From: Rheum nobile
Taxonomy: Eukaryota > Streptophyta > Magnoliopsida > Caryophyllales > Polygonaceae
Reading direction: 5' to 3'
DNA: 64,000 nucleotides
NCBI GenBank assembly: GCA_027886185.1
Contig: WOAB01000041.1
Span: 62,001-126,000 of the forward strand
Notes under the pieces: model-generated
The model's input: the letters and a program-made list of their open reading frames with translations, nothing else
Databases searched by the model: none
Told to the model about the DNA's origin: nothing
Shown here: positions 36,001-46,197 of the stretch, piece after piece
How the letters are laid out: each line of letters begins with the position of its first letter
Numbering within the stretch: the stretch's first letter is position 1
Translations under genes and position numbers: made by a program

Positions 36001-37670
36001 TTAAATGCAGCCATTGCATTGATAAGCCTGCCGTTATCCACGTCATTCCGACCCTTGAATTTGCACACACACTGGCCCCCAGATGACACTGTTATAGTCC
36101 TTGAACTAAAGTGGATCACCGCCCCATGACGCGTCAGCCAATCCATACCGAGAATAATGTCTTATGTAGCCATAGCAATACAGATTAAATCTGCCTCGAA
36201 CTTCTTACCTTGAATGGTGACCGGAAATTCTGACAAACGCTTGGTGCCCACTAAATGGTCACCATTAGGAAGATTCACAACGAAAGGTTCACAAACCTCC
36301 TTGCAGACTAAACCTAACTTACTAACACAATTCTCTGAAATAAAGTATTGGGTAGCACCCGAATCAAACAGTATGCACACTGAAGTAGAATAAAGGTATA
36401 GAATACCTTGAGCAACTGGAGCATTAGGTCCATCAGCCTCACGCATCTCGTACATGCGTTGACCCTGACCTCTTGAAATAGTTGGGGCTTTGCCTTTGTT
36501 CTGTGCAGTCGTCTGTATCGAAGGACTAGGAGTCTCCGTTGGTTTGAACCTAGGTCGGTTGTTCTGGTTAATAGACCCTTGATGTGACTCCGTTCCCTTC
36601 TGCTTTCCCTATCGACAGAACCTCTGCATATGCCCTTCCTTCCCACAACCAAAACACGTCTCCTTTTCTTTCGGACACACAAAGTTTCTGTGCCCAGCTG
36701 TACCACAATTGTGACATTGGATCAGACTTTTGCCCTGACCTGATTGTTGTGTTGACCCTCCTTGAGTCATCTATGTCCTAGCTTTGCCAGACTTGTCGAA
36801 GTTGGACGGTGGCACAGGACATTTAAATCCACTTGCCTGAGATTGATTTTGCATCGACCTCTGGCGATTCCGTCTCTTGGTTGACTCTTCCAGAGTCACC
36901 TCCAACTTATACGCTGCATCCACGTATTGCTCCAAGGTAGAGCATCTGTGACGCAACATCATCGGTTTAATGTCTGGGTTCATCCACTCATGGAAATGCC
37001 AAATCTTATGTTCCTCGTTGGACACAACAAACCCAGCGTTTTTTAATAAATGTTTCTCATCCCGCATGGCTTGGGAAAATAAACGATCATTCATCTTTGT
37101 TTTGAACATCCCCCAGTTCAGATCAGCCCGATCAGCTAGTCCAGTGTTCTCCCACCATTCGCTAGCATCTCCTTTCAACTGAAGAGAAGCTATATGCACC
37201 TTCTCAGCCTCGGTGCATTCGATATTGCGGAACAACCGCTCCATATGGGAAAACCAATGACCCACCTTGACCGGCTCTCCTTTTCCGTCATAACTGTCCG
37301 GCCTCATAGAGTTAATGGTCTTCAGTGCTCGACCATAATTATCCCTATTCCTGGTCGTCTCATCACGGTGTATATGAACATTAGGTTCCACGAACCTAGG
37401 AATTTCTGGCGGAATTGGCACACCTTGTGCCTGAGGTGCAACAGGTTGCATAACATCGGCGAACACTTGCATAAATATTCCCCGAATAGTTGTAACTGCC
37501 GCTGCATCAAACACCATCGAAGCGTTGGCCTAAGCTTGGCCATTGCCCCCAGGGTTATTTTGGGAAATTGATTCGTTTTCCTCCACAGGGTCTGGAACAT
37601 TCCTTATAATTGGTATGGGGTCATTGCTTGGCCCCACACTAGTACGGATAGTGTTCCTTGTATTCACCAT
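33035..37670 (-). pseudogene. gag-pol: gag-pol polyprotein of chromovirus D
   Basis: One frame on the minus strand from ATG 37670. Gag capsid with GHWFSHMERLF and GDASEWWENTG (about 37270-37130), two knuckles CHNCGTAGHRNFVC and CFGCGKEGHMQRFC (about 36720-36620), protease LFDSGATQYFIS (about 36370-36340), RT with MPFGLTNAPTVF and FIDDILIYS (about 35460-35330), RNase H with VYSDASKNGLG and the DLELAAVVFALK region, integrase with an HHCC zinc region (about 34270-34140) and D, D, E around ISMDFVTWLP, SDRDGRF and HPQTDGQSERT, then a chromodomain-like end (VRILERREKQLR to EDMLRRFPELF). In-frame stops: TAG near 37550, TAG 36773-36771, TAG 36611-36609, TAA near 36163 and TAG 34334-34332; one frameshift near 33430. 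Gag and Pol share one frame, as usual for Tekay elements. Confidence 0.93.
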
Positions 37671-37799
37671 CTGTTTACCGATCAAATTCTAAGTAATTTA
37701 TACATTAATATCATTCCATCATACTTAATGTAATAAAGTCGACTCAGAGTAGATCAACTGGTTAATTATATAGATTAACTTTCAACTGAGTTACTGATT

Positions 37800-38732
37800 T
37801 TACAAAGGAATCTCCCGAGCTTTCGAACAAAATTGCTCGGAGATTTTTTTTTTGTACTTCACCGTATATACATCAAAATATACGCAAAAGAAACTACTAC
37901 AGTCAACATTGGCCCATACACAAGGCTTCTTTGAGCGGGGTTCATCATCTGAATCTGGTGACGGGCTCCTGACCCTACTCGGCCCTGGAAAACATGGTTC
38001 ATCCCTTGGTTCTGGTGTTCTTGGCCTTGCCCTCTTTTGAGCATGATCCGTCATTTCGTCCATCAGCCGCTGCTCTTCAAAAGAGATCTCTTGGCTTTGA
38101 CGAAGTATCCTGCGCAATTCAGGGCTCGACCTTCGCCTTCTCCGAATAAGATTAGGCTCTGAGTTCTCAGATAATTCTCATGGTCCGCTTTCACTAATGT
38201 CGTACTCGACATAGAGTGCTTCCCAGTCAGTGTCAGTCACTGGCGCGTATACTGATTCGGGTGGCGGACTTGGGTAGAGGAATTGCATCCCCGTGTCCTC
38301 ATGGTCCACCAATGAGTGTCTCAAACTATCGGGCTCTTGCCCCTGTTCTTCTTGGTTCTCTTCAGGATCTTCCTCTGGATCCTCTTCCGGATCTTCCTCT
38401 TCTGGGTCCTCTTCAGGATACTCTTCGGGTACCGACTCAATCTCGAGGTCGTCGTTGTAATATCCTTGAGCGTACCTTGACAGCTTAACAGGTTCCACTA
38501 CTGGAGTCACAACATAGTTGGATCTAAGTACCACTGACTCAGGAAGTACATGCTTTACTTCCTCGGGTGGGTTTCTAGGTCCTACGATCTCAAAGCATCT
38601 CGGGGGAGTAGGGAAATTTAGCCTTGCTGGATATGGCGGAGCCATCTCGGCATCTTCCAAATCTCTCATAAGGGAAATGCATGCACCCATAACCTACGGG
38701 GTTACAAGACGAGACTTAGTCTTTCTAGACAT
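37800..38732 (-). pseudogene. unusual pre-gag ORF of D
   Basis: A frame of about 310 codons runs from ATG 38732 to a stop at 37800 on the minus strand, between the primer site and gag, broken by TAG after ~12 codons (near 38693) and TGA at 38178. The first half is acidic with a tandem (E)EDPEE repeat (about 38340-38420, minus); the second half has arginine-rich stretches (RRRRRSS, KRARPRTPEPRDEP) like nuclear localisation signals. No known domain is recognised. Tekay elements normally have gag-pol as the only ORF, and E has no such ORF. It may be a captured gene piece or a lineage-specific accessory. Low complexity makes a chance frame possible. Confidence 0.5.
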
Positions 38733-38907
38733 GGGAGTGAACTTCCATATCAGACTTCAAGAAAAGGCACGACTATGAACGGTTAAAAAATTTATTCAAA
38801 AATTTCAGCCTTCTAAAACCTTTCTCAGTTTCAAACAAGTGATCGGTTTATAAAAGTTTTATTCCTGTAAAACATTTTAAACCCGACCCGTAAGAAAAAA
38901 AAAATCG

Positions 38908-38919
38908 GCTCTGATACCA
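38908..38919 (-). other. primer-binding site (D)
   Basis: Minus strand TGGTATCAGAGC, Met-tRNA type, 4 nt from the LTR edge. Confidence 0.92.
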
Positions 38920-39070
38920 AGTCTTTAACACCCCCAAATAACCTCTTGATAGTATTACCGCCAGTGACCTCAGACGTACTGTGCGATGTCACCCAAGGCT
39001 TTTCCAGTTGATATAAATCATTAAACCACGGTTATAATGCAACATATCATAACTTCCATTAAAACCAAGT

Positions 39071-39075
39071 CTCAG
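39071..39075 (+). repeat. target-site duplication of C, left copy
   Basis: CTCAG here and CTCGG at 46193-46197; the uninterrupted LTR at 30988-30995 reads CTCGG, so the left copy has one later mutation. Confidence 0.9.
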
Positions 39076-39987
39076 TGTTGGATCGTTAGAGTTACGTCTG
39101 AGGGAACAAAAGCTTTGTTCCCACAGAAGGCACAGCGGATTTAAATAGCAAGAAAGATAACAGAACGAACTCACGATATATAGTGGAAACCCTGATTAGC
39201 AAAACTAGCTTCTCAAGGAAAAACCACTACCTTCAAGCTTCCGCTTGAGAGGATTTTGAAATGTGTACTTGTCTTATTAATTTCTTGCTCGATTACACTT
39301 GTATCCTAGACTTCGACCTCTAAACAACCAGCTAGACTCGAAGCCTCTACTACAACGATGAATCGAACTCAACTCTCAAAGACTCACACGCACTTCACCT
39401 TCTTTCTCTTCTTTTCTTTTTCTCGCTCAGAGTCATAAAATCGTACTTAAGAAAAGAATCCTCACTTCGCTTAAATACAACACGGCTAAAACCCTAATCA
39501 ACATAAGATAGGAAATTCTGATAACGGATTACTAAGATATGATTTTGTTTGGAAGATATAATATCACAACCGGTTATATTAATTAAGGAAGGAGTTCCTT
39601 AATTAATCCAACCTATTGGATAACGTTCTTCTCTCTCCAATCGCCTTATCTTAGGAAAGATTCATAGGATCAACACGATCGGGTTTTCTCTCTCCATATC
39701 TTCGCACAATCCGGCTTGATCCTTGGAGCCGAAGTCTTCATCCTCTACCGCGTGGCTTCTTGGTTTGTTTCCTTAACTCAGCACGCTGGATGACTTCTTT
39801 CCTTTTGCAGCCTTGATCTGGTCCGTCACTTCAGTTCCTTGAGAGGTAACAGAGCGCTAAGCAAGCCTTTGTTCCCTCTGAGATCATGTGCTGCAAAGCT
39901 CCCTGGGATAACTCTTCTTGTCCCTGAAACACTTGGTACACATATTAGTTGAGTGTTTGTAACCATCAAAACCTAAGGAATTCAACA
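39076..39987 (-). repeat. 3' LTR of C (left end on + strand)
   Basis: 912 bp, plus-strand edges TGTTGGATCG and GAATTCAACA. Contains a perfect 12-bp inverted repeat with 4-nt loop (39579-39590 and 39595-39606) made of TTAATTAAGGAA and TTCCTTAATTAA. Confidence 0.95.
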
Positions 39988-40407
39988 AATTCCCCCTTTT
40001 TGATGGTGACAAACACCCATAACAATAAAGCATATACTAGCTAGAAAAATACAACATATGACAAGAAAGTTTCCCACTAATACACTGTTGGTTCCCCCTT
40101 AGCCCAGCAATACGTTTTACCTGTTCTGTTCCCCCTCAACCAATACTACATGTCATATTCCCCCTTTTGGCATCATCAAAAACACGGAGAAGAGTTAGAG
40201 AGGAAAAGACACAGCCAGACAATCAAAAGCATCCATTGTCATTGCTTAAAGAAAGACTTGAAAAACATGCAAATACACCCAAAACAAACAGAACATTAAA
40301 CATTGTCAAATGCCACACCGGGCACATAAACCAGACAACAACAAAAACAACTAGAAGGGATAGACAACTAAGGGAACAAAAGAGGGAAAAGGACAGCAGG
40401 AAAGCAA
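39988..40407 (-). other. multiple polypurine tracts before 3' LTR (C)
   Basis: On the minus strand: AAAAAGGGGGAATTT adjoining the LTR (39988-40001), CTAAGGGGGAAC (about 40090), GAGGGGGAAC (about 40129) and AAAAGGGGGAAT (about 40157). Purine-rich throughout on the minus strand; no credible coding frame. Confidence 0.8.
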
Positions 40408-42087
40408 TCAAGCATCACTGTGACCAGCCGGTTGAGCCGATGTGTGATGAGAAACGAGCGCGTGCACATCCGCCATGAGGAGCGCCTGCTGAGCCACCAT
40501 ATCCTTCACAACTCGGCACAGACTCCTCACATCATTTCCCAGCGAGGGATTCACATTCTGTTCCCCCTCAAAGCTATCAGCTTCAGATCCCACCATTTCC
40601 TCAACATCCTATACAACCCCAGAAGCTGCACGAGCGCCCTTGACCTTCACCCAACCTTCTCCCTCTTGAAGAGCAAACTGCATTTTGTGCAGATTGCTTG
40701 TATTGAAGGGACGGGAGAAGACGTTCACATCTTCCGACGCGTCGTAGACCTTGTGGTACTCCAGAATACTTTTGACGACGCAAGGGAAGGGAAGAGCATG
40801 CTGAGTGGTGTTCCGGGCATTGGCCATATGCTGCATCAGAATCATGGGAAGGCACACGGGCTCCTTTTTCAGCAGAAGGGACAGAAGGACAATGTCCAAG
40901 ATCAGAAGGCGGTTCCTCTTCTGTCCCTTTGGCGTGATGTTGCTGATGAGGAAGTGGTACAACACTTTGTTGACAGCCGACATCTCAGAGATGTCAAGAT
41001 CAGCACTCCTTGGAGCATCCGCAATCCCTGCAATAGCCAGCACAGCCTCTGAGTAGGGAAAATCTTTTGGCCACCTGCCCTTGGGGTATTCATCATACCC
41101 TTCATGAGGAACACCCAGAACCAGGCCTAGCTCAATACTCGAGAACACATGGATCTCCCCATTCATCTTGTATCTCCCCTGGACAGCATGGGACCGCACC
41201 TCCATAGTGAATGTGGAGTAAAACTCCTTCAACAACTCCTCATCCATCTCCACTTCCTCCACAAACAGCCTGCTCCACTTCTGTTCCTCCAAGATGTCAA
41301 GCACCCCCTCCAGAAAGTTCTCCTTCAGAAACTCCGGGTCCATCAGCAGCTCCCTCACCACGGACTTGTGGCTCATATTTTTGACATCGTCGACCGCCAC
41401 AGCCTTTCCTTTGGCTTTGGCCGGCAGACGATGCTGACTTTGACGGACGGGAGCGGTGGACACCTTGGCTTTCTTTGCTCTGTTCCCGGAGAGGGGTACC
41501 GACTCCTCATCGGAACTCACAGTAATCGCCTTCTCAGACTTCTTCTGAGAGCGGGTCTTCCTCTTTGACGAGCATGCAGTTTTCACCCTGCCGGACGGCT
41601 TAGGAGCTTTTGGGGACTCCACCACATCCACTCCCTCTTCGAGCTCCTTGGAGAGGTCTCGCACCACAGACTGAATTTTTTTCTTGACGGCCAGGTGCTC
41701 CTCCACCGTGACCGGGGTCCCTTGACCGGGTAGCTCCTCTGTCTCCTCCTCTATGGGGTCGAGATGGGTAGGCGAGGAATGTACGTCCTCTGTGTTAGTA
41801 GAGGAGATGGCAATGGGGACGGCAGGAGCGGTGTTAGGGTTAGGGTTTTGTGGTGCGGGGTCTGTGTTTGGGTTTGTGGGGGCTACGTAGGGGACCTTGG
41901 CGAGTTGATCCTTGGGTGATGATGGAGGAGGGGTTATGGTGGTGGTCGCCGGAGTGGTCGATGTGGAAGGTAGGGATTGGTTTATGACGGCGAGGAGAGC
42001 AGGATCGGCTCCCATGGCGGTGAGGTTGGAGAGGAGGGTTTGGAGGTTTTCGGCGAAGTTGTTTGGAAGGTCTGAGTTGGAGGCCAT
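40408..42087 (-). CDS. accessory (post-pol) ORF of C
   Basis: The ATG at 42087 opens 492 codons to TAG 40611-40609, and the same frame continues 66 codons to 40408. Layout: short N-terminus (MASNSDLPNNFAENLQ), a proline/threonine-rich stretch, acidic and basic segments including KKAKVS, then a globular domain (about 41330-40720) with LEEQKWSRLF, KEFYSTF, LGLVLGVP, FLISNITP, KGQKRNRL, LPMILMQHM and ALPFPCVVKS. B and F carry the same motifs in the same order. The post-stop tail is helix-forming. No signal peptide or transmembrane segment is visible. This is the best-preserved copy in the window. Function unknown; a resemblance to Pfam Transposase_32 ('putative plant transposon protein') is my recollection only. 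Confidence 0.75.
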
Positions 42088-42191
42088 TTTTGTGAGAGAG
42101 GGAGAGCACCGAGAAGACGAGAGACAGAGAGGAGAGAAGTTGCTTGAGGAAGACGAGAGAATAGTGAATAGAAAACTTACCCGGAAGTCTC

Positions 42192-42199
42192 AATATATA
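42192..42199 (-). promoter_or_regulatory. internal TATA box before accessory ORF (C)
   Basis: Minus strand TATATATT, 112 nt before the ATG at 42087. The leader between them is strongly pyrimidine-rich (CTCTCGTCTTCC, CTCCTCTCTGTCTCTCG), like plant 5' untranslated regions. Confidence 0.6.
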
Positions 42200-43269
42200 G
42201 CCCTCACAAAATCTTCAAAAATTTCCAAAGATAACTCCAAATCTGATCTGTTTCCAAGAGATGATAAGCATAATCTTCCAACTTCCCAAAATATATCCAA
42301 TATCTCGTCCAAATCCATCCGAGCCGGCCCAATTTCTCTTTCCAACTCTCTTCCATCAAAACAGCCCTAAATGCACGACGCGGCTCAACACAAATTGCCA
42401 TCATTACAACCTGCAAACACGTCAACTCAACCTGCAGGCACAGAAGCCGAATCGTTTCCCGCCAATCCAAAAGAGTAGTAAGGTGTGATGCTGGGGGTTA
42501 GTTACCAGAGAGAGTACAAAAGACCATCACACCAAAGTATATGAGTTTTTTTGCGATTGAATTTTACATCATGCCTAAGAGGACTCCAGTTGTGGATGAT
42601 AAGAAGGGGTTCATAGGAGACTTTAAGCATAGCGGTCTGGGTAAGCTGTAGAATCAACTATCATTTGGGCTTATGATGACAAAACAAAACATCAAGTTGA
42701 TTCTTTTGGGCCGAAATAAAGCTGATTCATGTGACATATGATAACACAGATGACCATGCAAGACATCCAGTATTAAGGGAGTGAAAGCACATAATCAAGC
42801 AATTCAACAATTAATGCACAAGGAAGCGAATGCACATCAGCCCATGAAAATTCATCTTTCACAAATCACCATGTGATCTCGCCAATCATCGAGGAAATAC
42901 AACAGACAGACATGTAGTTAGGGGAACAAACCAGGCTTCGTATGGAACGGAGTGCAGAGTTCCCCAACAAGTGTCCTAATGAGAAAAATGGTGTTTTATC
43001 CTTTGTTCCACGAGATTCCATATTCGCCAATCTTTCTCGACACAGTGATGTCTTTTCTAGATGTACATGGCACCTGAAATTTTCACACAAGGAACAGATT
43101 AGTCAATAAGTTCTTATCCCCATTTTCTTTACCTTTGACATCAGGTCTTTGAGTCTCAAGTATTCCATGCAGAAGTGAGGTGAGACTCGCTTTGTTCCCT
43201 GTCAAGTAACTGACCCTTGAATGAATGAAACACTAGGAACATTCCTCACTTTATCCTGCACAGAAAGAG
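42200..43269 (-). other. non-coding region between gag and accessory ORF (C)
   Basis: No pol homology beyond the first few codons after the gag/pol junction. It contains stem-loop H1 at 42650-42704 and the TCCACAACTGG motif shared with A and B. Confidence 0.7.
42650..42704 (-). other. conserved post-pol stem-loop H1 (C)
   Basis: Arms AGAATCAACT (42650-42659) and AGTTGATTCT (42695-42704), perfect 10-bp stem, 35-nt loop that on the minus strand ends CATAAGCCCAAATGAT. It is retained although pol itself is gone. Confidence 0.8.
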
Positions 43270-43270
43270 T
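43256..43270 (-). other. acceptor-like site at gag/pol junction (C)
   Basis: Minus strand CTCTTTCTGTGCAG followed by GATAAAGTGAGG, immediately after the gag TAA. Same layout as F and B. The pol deletion starts shortly after it. Confidence 0.55.
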
Positions 43271-45224
43271 TAGTTCTTGCGAACCCATACAAGCTTATAC
43301 TTTCTGGGTTTGGGAGCAACATATCTAATCTTAGGAGGTTCAACTTCTATATGCTCCCTAGTAGTGCGAGCAATCTCCTCATTATGTTGCTTCAGCAGGC
43401 ACTCTTGCTTGTAATGACCAGAATGCCCGCAATACCAACAGACCCTTTGACACTTCAGATCTACATACTTGCTCTGTCCTGGCCAAATTGTTTTGTTAGC
43501 AATCCTTGAATGGAAGTCAATATTATTGGACTTACTGCTTTGGGATTGCTTCAGCCAAATTGCATGAGCCTTCTGTCCATGATACCAAGCCTTGCCTTCC
43601 TCAGTCGAATTAGAACAGTCTTTGCCTTTGTTCCCTCCGGAGGAACATTCCCCCTTTTCTTTTACAGACTGTTTTCCTTCGACTTTGGAGCCTTTCTTCT
43701 TAGTGTCATCAACAGGAAGCTTAGGTTGATAGCCAATTCCAAAGCGAGGTACTTCCTTCTTTTCAGGTTTCTTTTCATTCTTGGCTGCAACAAAGACAAT
43801 ACCTTTTGGCTCGTCCTTCTGTTCCTCACTGAGTTTGGTTAGATCACTAGAAAGTTTTGCATTCCCTAGTTTTAACATTAAAGACTCAGCCTCGAGTGAG
43901 GAAACAGTGGACTCTAGAGACTTAATCTTTTCAGTGAGTTCTGGACACTCAGAGCATGTGTTTGAAGAGGAAGATGAACCTTTCTCAAGCGTGAGCACTT
44001 TTTCAGCCCAAACCTGATTTTCTTCGATTAGACCTGAGATCGATTCATCTTTCTCTTCGAGTTGCTCACTGAAAAGACTACTCTCGCGAATGAGATTCTT
44101 AATGAGAGAGATCAAGCTTTCTTTAGATTTGCATCTTAAGCTTGATATAAGATCAGATTCAGTTACCTCATCGTTGATTACCTCTCCCTTTGTCTCGTTT
44201 GGAACTTCAACGGCCATTAAGCATACATCCCTGGAATGTGACGAATCTTCCTCATCTGAGTCTGATTCTCCCAGGTGGCAACCATTGCTTGCTTCCCTTC
44301 ATTTGCTAGAGGCATTCCTGCCTTCTTATTGAAGCATTTTCTGGCCATGTGTCCCTTGTTCTGACAGTGGTAACAAACCACATCTTTCATGTCTCTGTTT
44401 CCTTCAGAGGAACTGGGTGAGTCCTTGTTCCGAGACCATATCTTCCTCATTGCCCTTGTGATAACAACAACATTTTCATCGCCATCCTCATCTTCATCGC
44501 CCGTTTGAGACAGATCAAATGCCCTTTCCACCTTCAAGGCAATGCTCTTCGTCTTCTCCTCTCCTTTCTTGTTTATCTTATGGTTATAGACAAAGACGTT
44601 GCTTTCCAGCTTAGCAACCACCTCTTCCATAGTAAGAGTCTTGACGTCTGTTTGAGAGTAGAGGGCAAGAGCAATGGCATCCCACTGAGTATTGAGACCT
44701 TGCATGAAGTGATGAGTCAACTTCCAGTCTGGCATTGTTTCACCAAGGTACTGAAGCTGACCAACTAGACCATGGAACCTGGAGTAGTACTCTTGAATGT
44801 GTTCATCTTTCCCTTGAGAAACTTGGTCGTACTCCTTGATCAGAGAAAGGATCTTGTTCTTCTTCGTGTCTTCATTTCCTTGATGAAGGCGCTTCAAAGC
44901 ATCCCAGATCTCCTTAGCAGTTTTGTAGCTCATGATTTTCTTGAGATCTGAGGGAGAAAGAGCCATGTGGAGGATCTTCTTGGCCCTGTTGTTTTTCTCC
45001 GATTTCTTCCAGTCCTCATCGGTGTAGTCGATCTTTGGTTTTGGCTCAGTCTCATCTTTGTCATTCTTGATAACCAAAGGACCGACTTCTATGACTCTCC
45101 AGATCTGTCCGTCGAGGGAATAGATGTGGGACTCGATTTGTTCCACCCACCAATCATACTCACTGGCCTTCAGCATTGGCGGCTTCCAGAATGAATCACC
45201 GATTGCATTGCTTGACGATGACAT
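43270..45224 (-). pseudogene. gag: gag (element C), one frameshift
   Basis: ATG 45224 opens 335 codons to 44217; a second frame from 44217 gives 315 codons to TAA at 43270. The two frames align end to end with the single Gag of family A if one base is missing near 44275 (the acidic DSDEEDSS and CLMA region), so this is one gag with a 1-bp deletion, not two genes. Motifs: EYDWWVEQIESH, AKEIWDALKRLHQ, YYSRFHGLV, first knuckle CYHCQNKGHMARKC (about 44375-44334), coiled-coil-like region, second knuckle CWYCGHSGHYKQEC (about 43452-43411), end VWVRKN. The ATG is preceded by TTTGCAGGAAAG, an acceptor-like string. Confidence 0.9.
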
Positions 45225-45266
45225 CTTTCCTGCAAATTCTGTAACGAAAACAATCTAGAGCACCAG

Positions 45267-45278
45267 GCTCTGATACCA
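45267..45278 (-). other. primer-binding site (C)
   Basis: Minus strand TGGTATCAGAGC, 2 nt from the LTR. Confidence 0.93.
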
Positions 45279-45280
45279 AT

Positions 45281-46192
45281 TGTTGGATCGTTAGAGTTAC
45301 GTCTGAGGGAACAAAAGCTTTGTTCCCACAGAAGGCACAGTGGATTTAAATAGCAAGAAAGATAACAGAACGAACTCACGATATATAGTGGAAACCCTGA
45401 TTAGCAAAACTAGCTTCTCAAGGAAAAACCACTACCTTCAAGCTTCCGCTTGAGAGGATTTTGAAATGCGTACTTGTATTATTAATTTCTTGCTCGATTA
45501 CACTTGTATCCTGGACTTCGACCTCTAAACAACCAGCTAGACTCGAAGCCTCTACTACAACGATGAATCGAACTCAACTCTCAAAGACTCACACACACTT
45601 CACCTTCTTTCTCTTCTTTTCTTTTTCTCGCTCAGAGTAGTAAAGTCATACTTAAGAAAAGAATCCTCACTTCGCTTAAATACAACACGGCTAAAACCCT
45701 AATCAACATAAGATAGGAAATTCTGATAACGGATTACTAAGATATGATTTTGTTTGGAAGATATAATATCACAACCGGTTATATTAATTAAGGAAGGAGT
45801 TCCTTAATTAATCCAACCTATTGGATAACGTTCTTCTCTCTCCAATCGCCTTATCTTAGGAAAGATTCCTAGGATCAACACGATCGGGTTTTCTCTCTCC
45901 ATATCTTCGCGCAATCCGGCTTGATCCTTGGAGCCGAAGTCTTCATCCTCTACCGAGTGGCTTCTTGGTTTGTTTCCTTAACTCAGCACGCTGGATGACT
46001 TCTTTCCTTTTGCAGCCTTGATCTGGTCCGTCACATCAGTTCCTTGAGAGGTAACAGAGCGCTAAGCAAGCCTTTGTTCCCTATGAGATCCTGTGTTGCA
46101 AAGCTCCCTGGGATAACTCTTATTGTCCCTGAAACACTTGGTACACATATTAGTTGAGTGTTTGTAACCATCAAAACCTAAGGAATTCAACA
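45281..46192 (-). repeat. 5' LTR of C (right end on + strand)
   Basis: 912 bp. On the minus strand: TATA-like TATTTAAG (45675-45682), donor-like GTGAGT (45587-45592), terminal hairpin arms GGGAACAAA (45307-45315) and TTTGTTCCC (45319-45327) around 3 nt, and the 12-bp palindrome at 45784-45811. Confidence 0.95.
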
Positions 46193-46197
46193 CTCGG
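46193..46197 (+). repeat. target-site duplication of C, right copy
   Basis: CTCGG, as in the undisturbed LTR of D. Confidence 0.9.

Larger units (their letters stand above)
39076..46192 (-). mobile_element. element C: copia-type element with gag and accessory ORF but no pol
   Basis: C is 7.1 kb on the minus strand with two LTRs of exactly 912 bp. Order on the minus strand: LTR, primer site, gag, acceptor-like gag/pol junction, about 1.1 kb of non-coding DNA with stem-loop H1 and TATA box, accessory ORF, polypurine tracts, LTR. Protease, integrase, RT and RNase H are entirely missing, the loss beginning ~20 nt after the position where pol should start. By eye the LTRs differ at about 17 sites without indels, making C the youngest insertion here. 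It resembles elements described as TR-GAG, plus an accessory ORF. Confidence 0.93.

Noticed and set aside
38340..38420. Direct-repeat array as CRISPR
   Set aside because: Repeats are contiguous ~15-bp EDPEE-coding units without spacers, in a plant element.
37859..38488. Plus-strand frames opposite the D pre-gag ORF as genes
   Set aside because: Shadow frames of an acidic repeat; no homology or start context.
40408..42087. Accessory ORF as a viral envelope gene
   Set aside because: No signal peptide, membrane helix or glycosylation-rich ectodomain in B, C or F; the middle domain looks soluble.
44217..44217. Two overlapping genes in element C (TAATG overlap)
   Set aside because: Alignment of motifs with family A Gag shows a single gag with a 1-bp deletion near 44275; the ATG in the overlap is an internal CLMA methionine.
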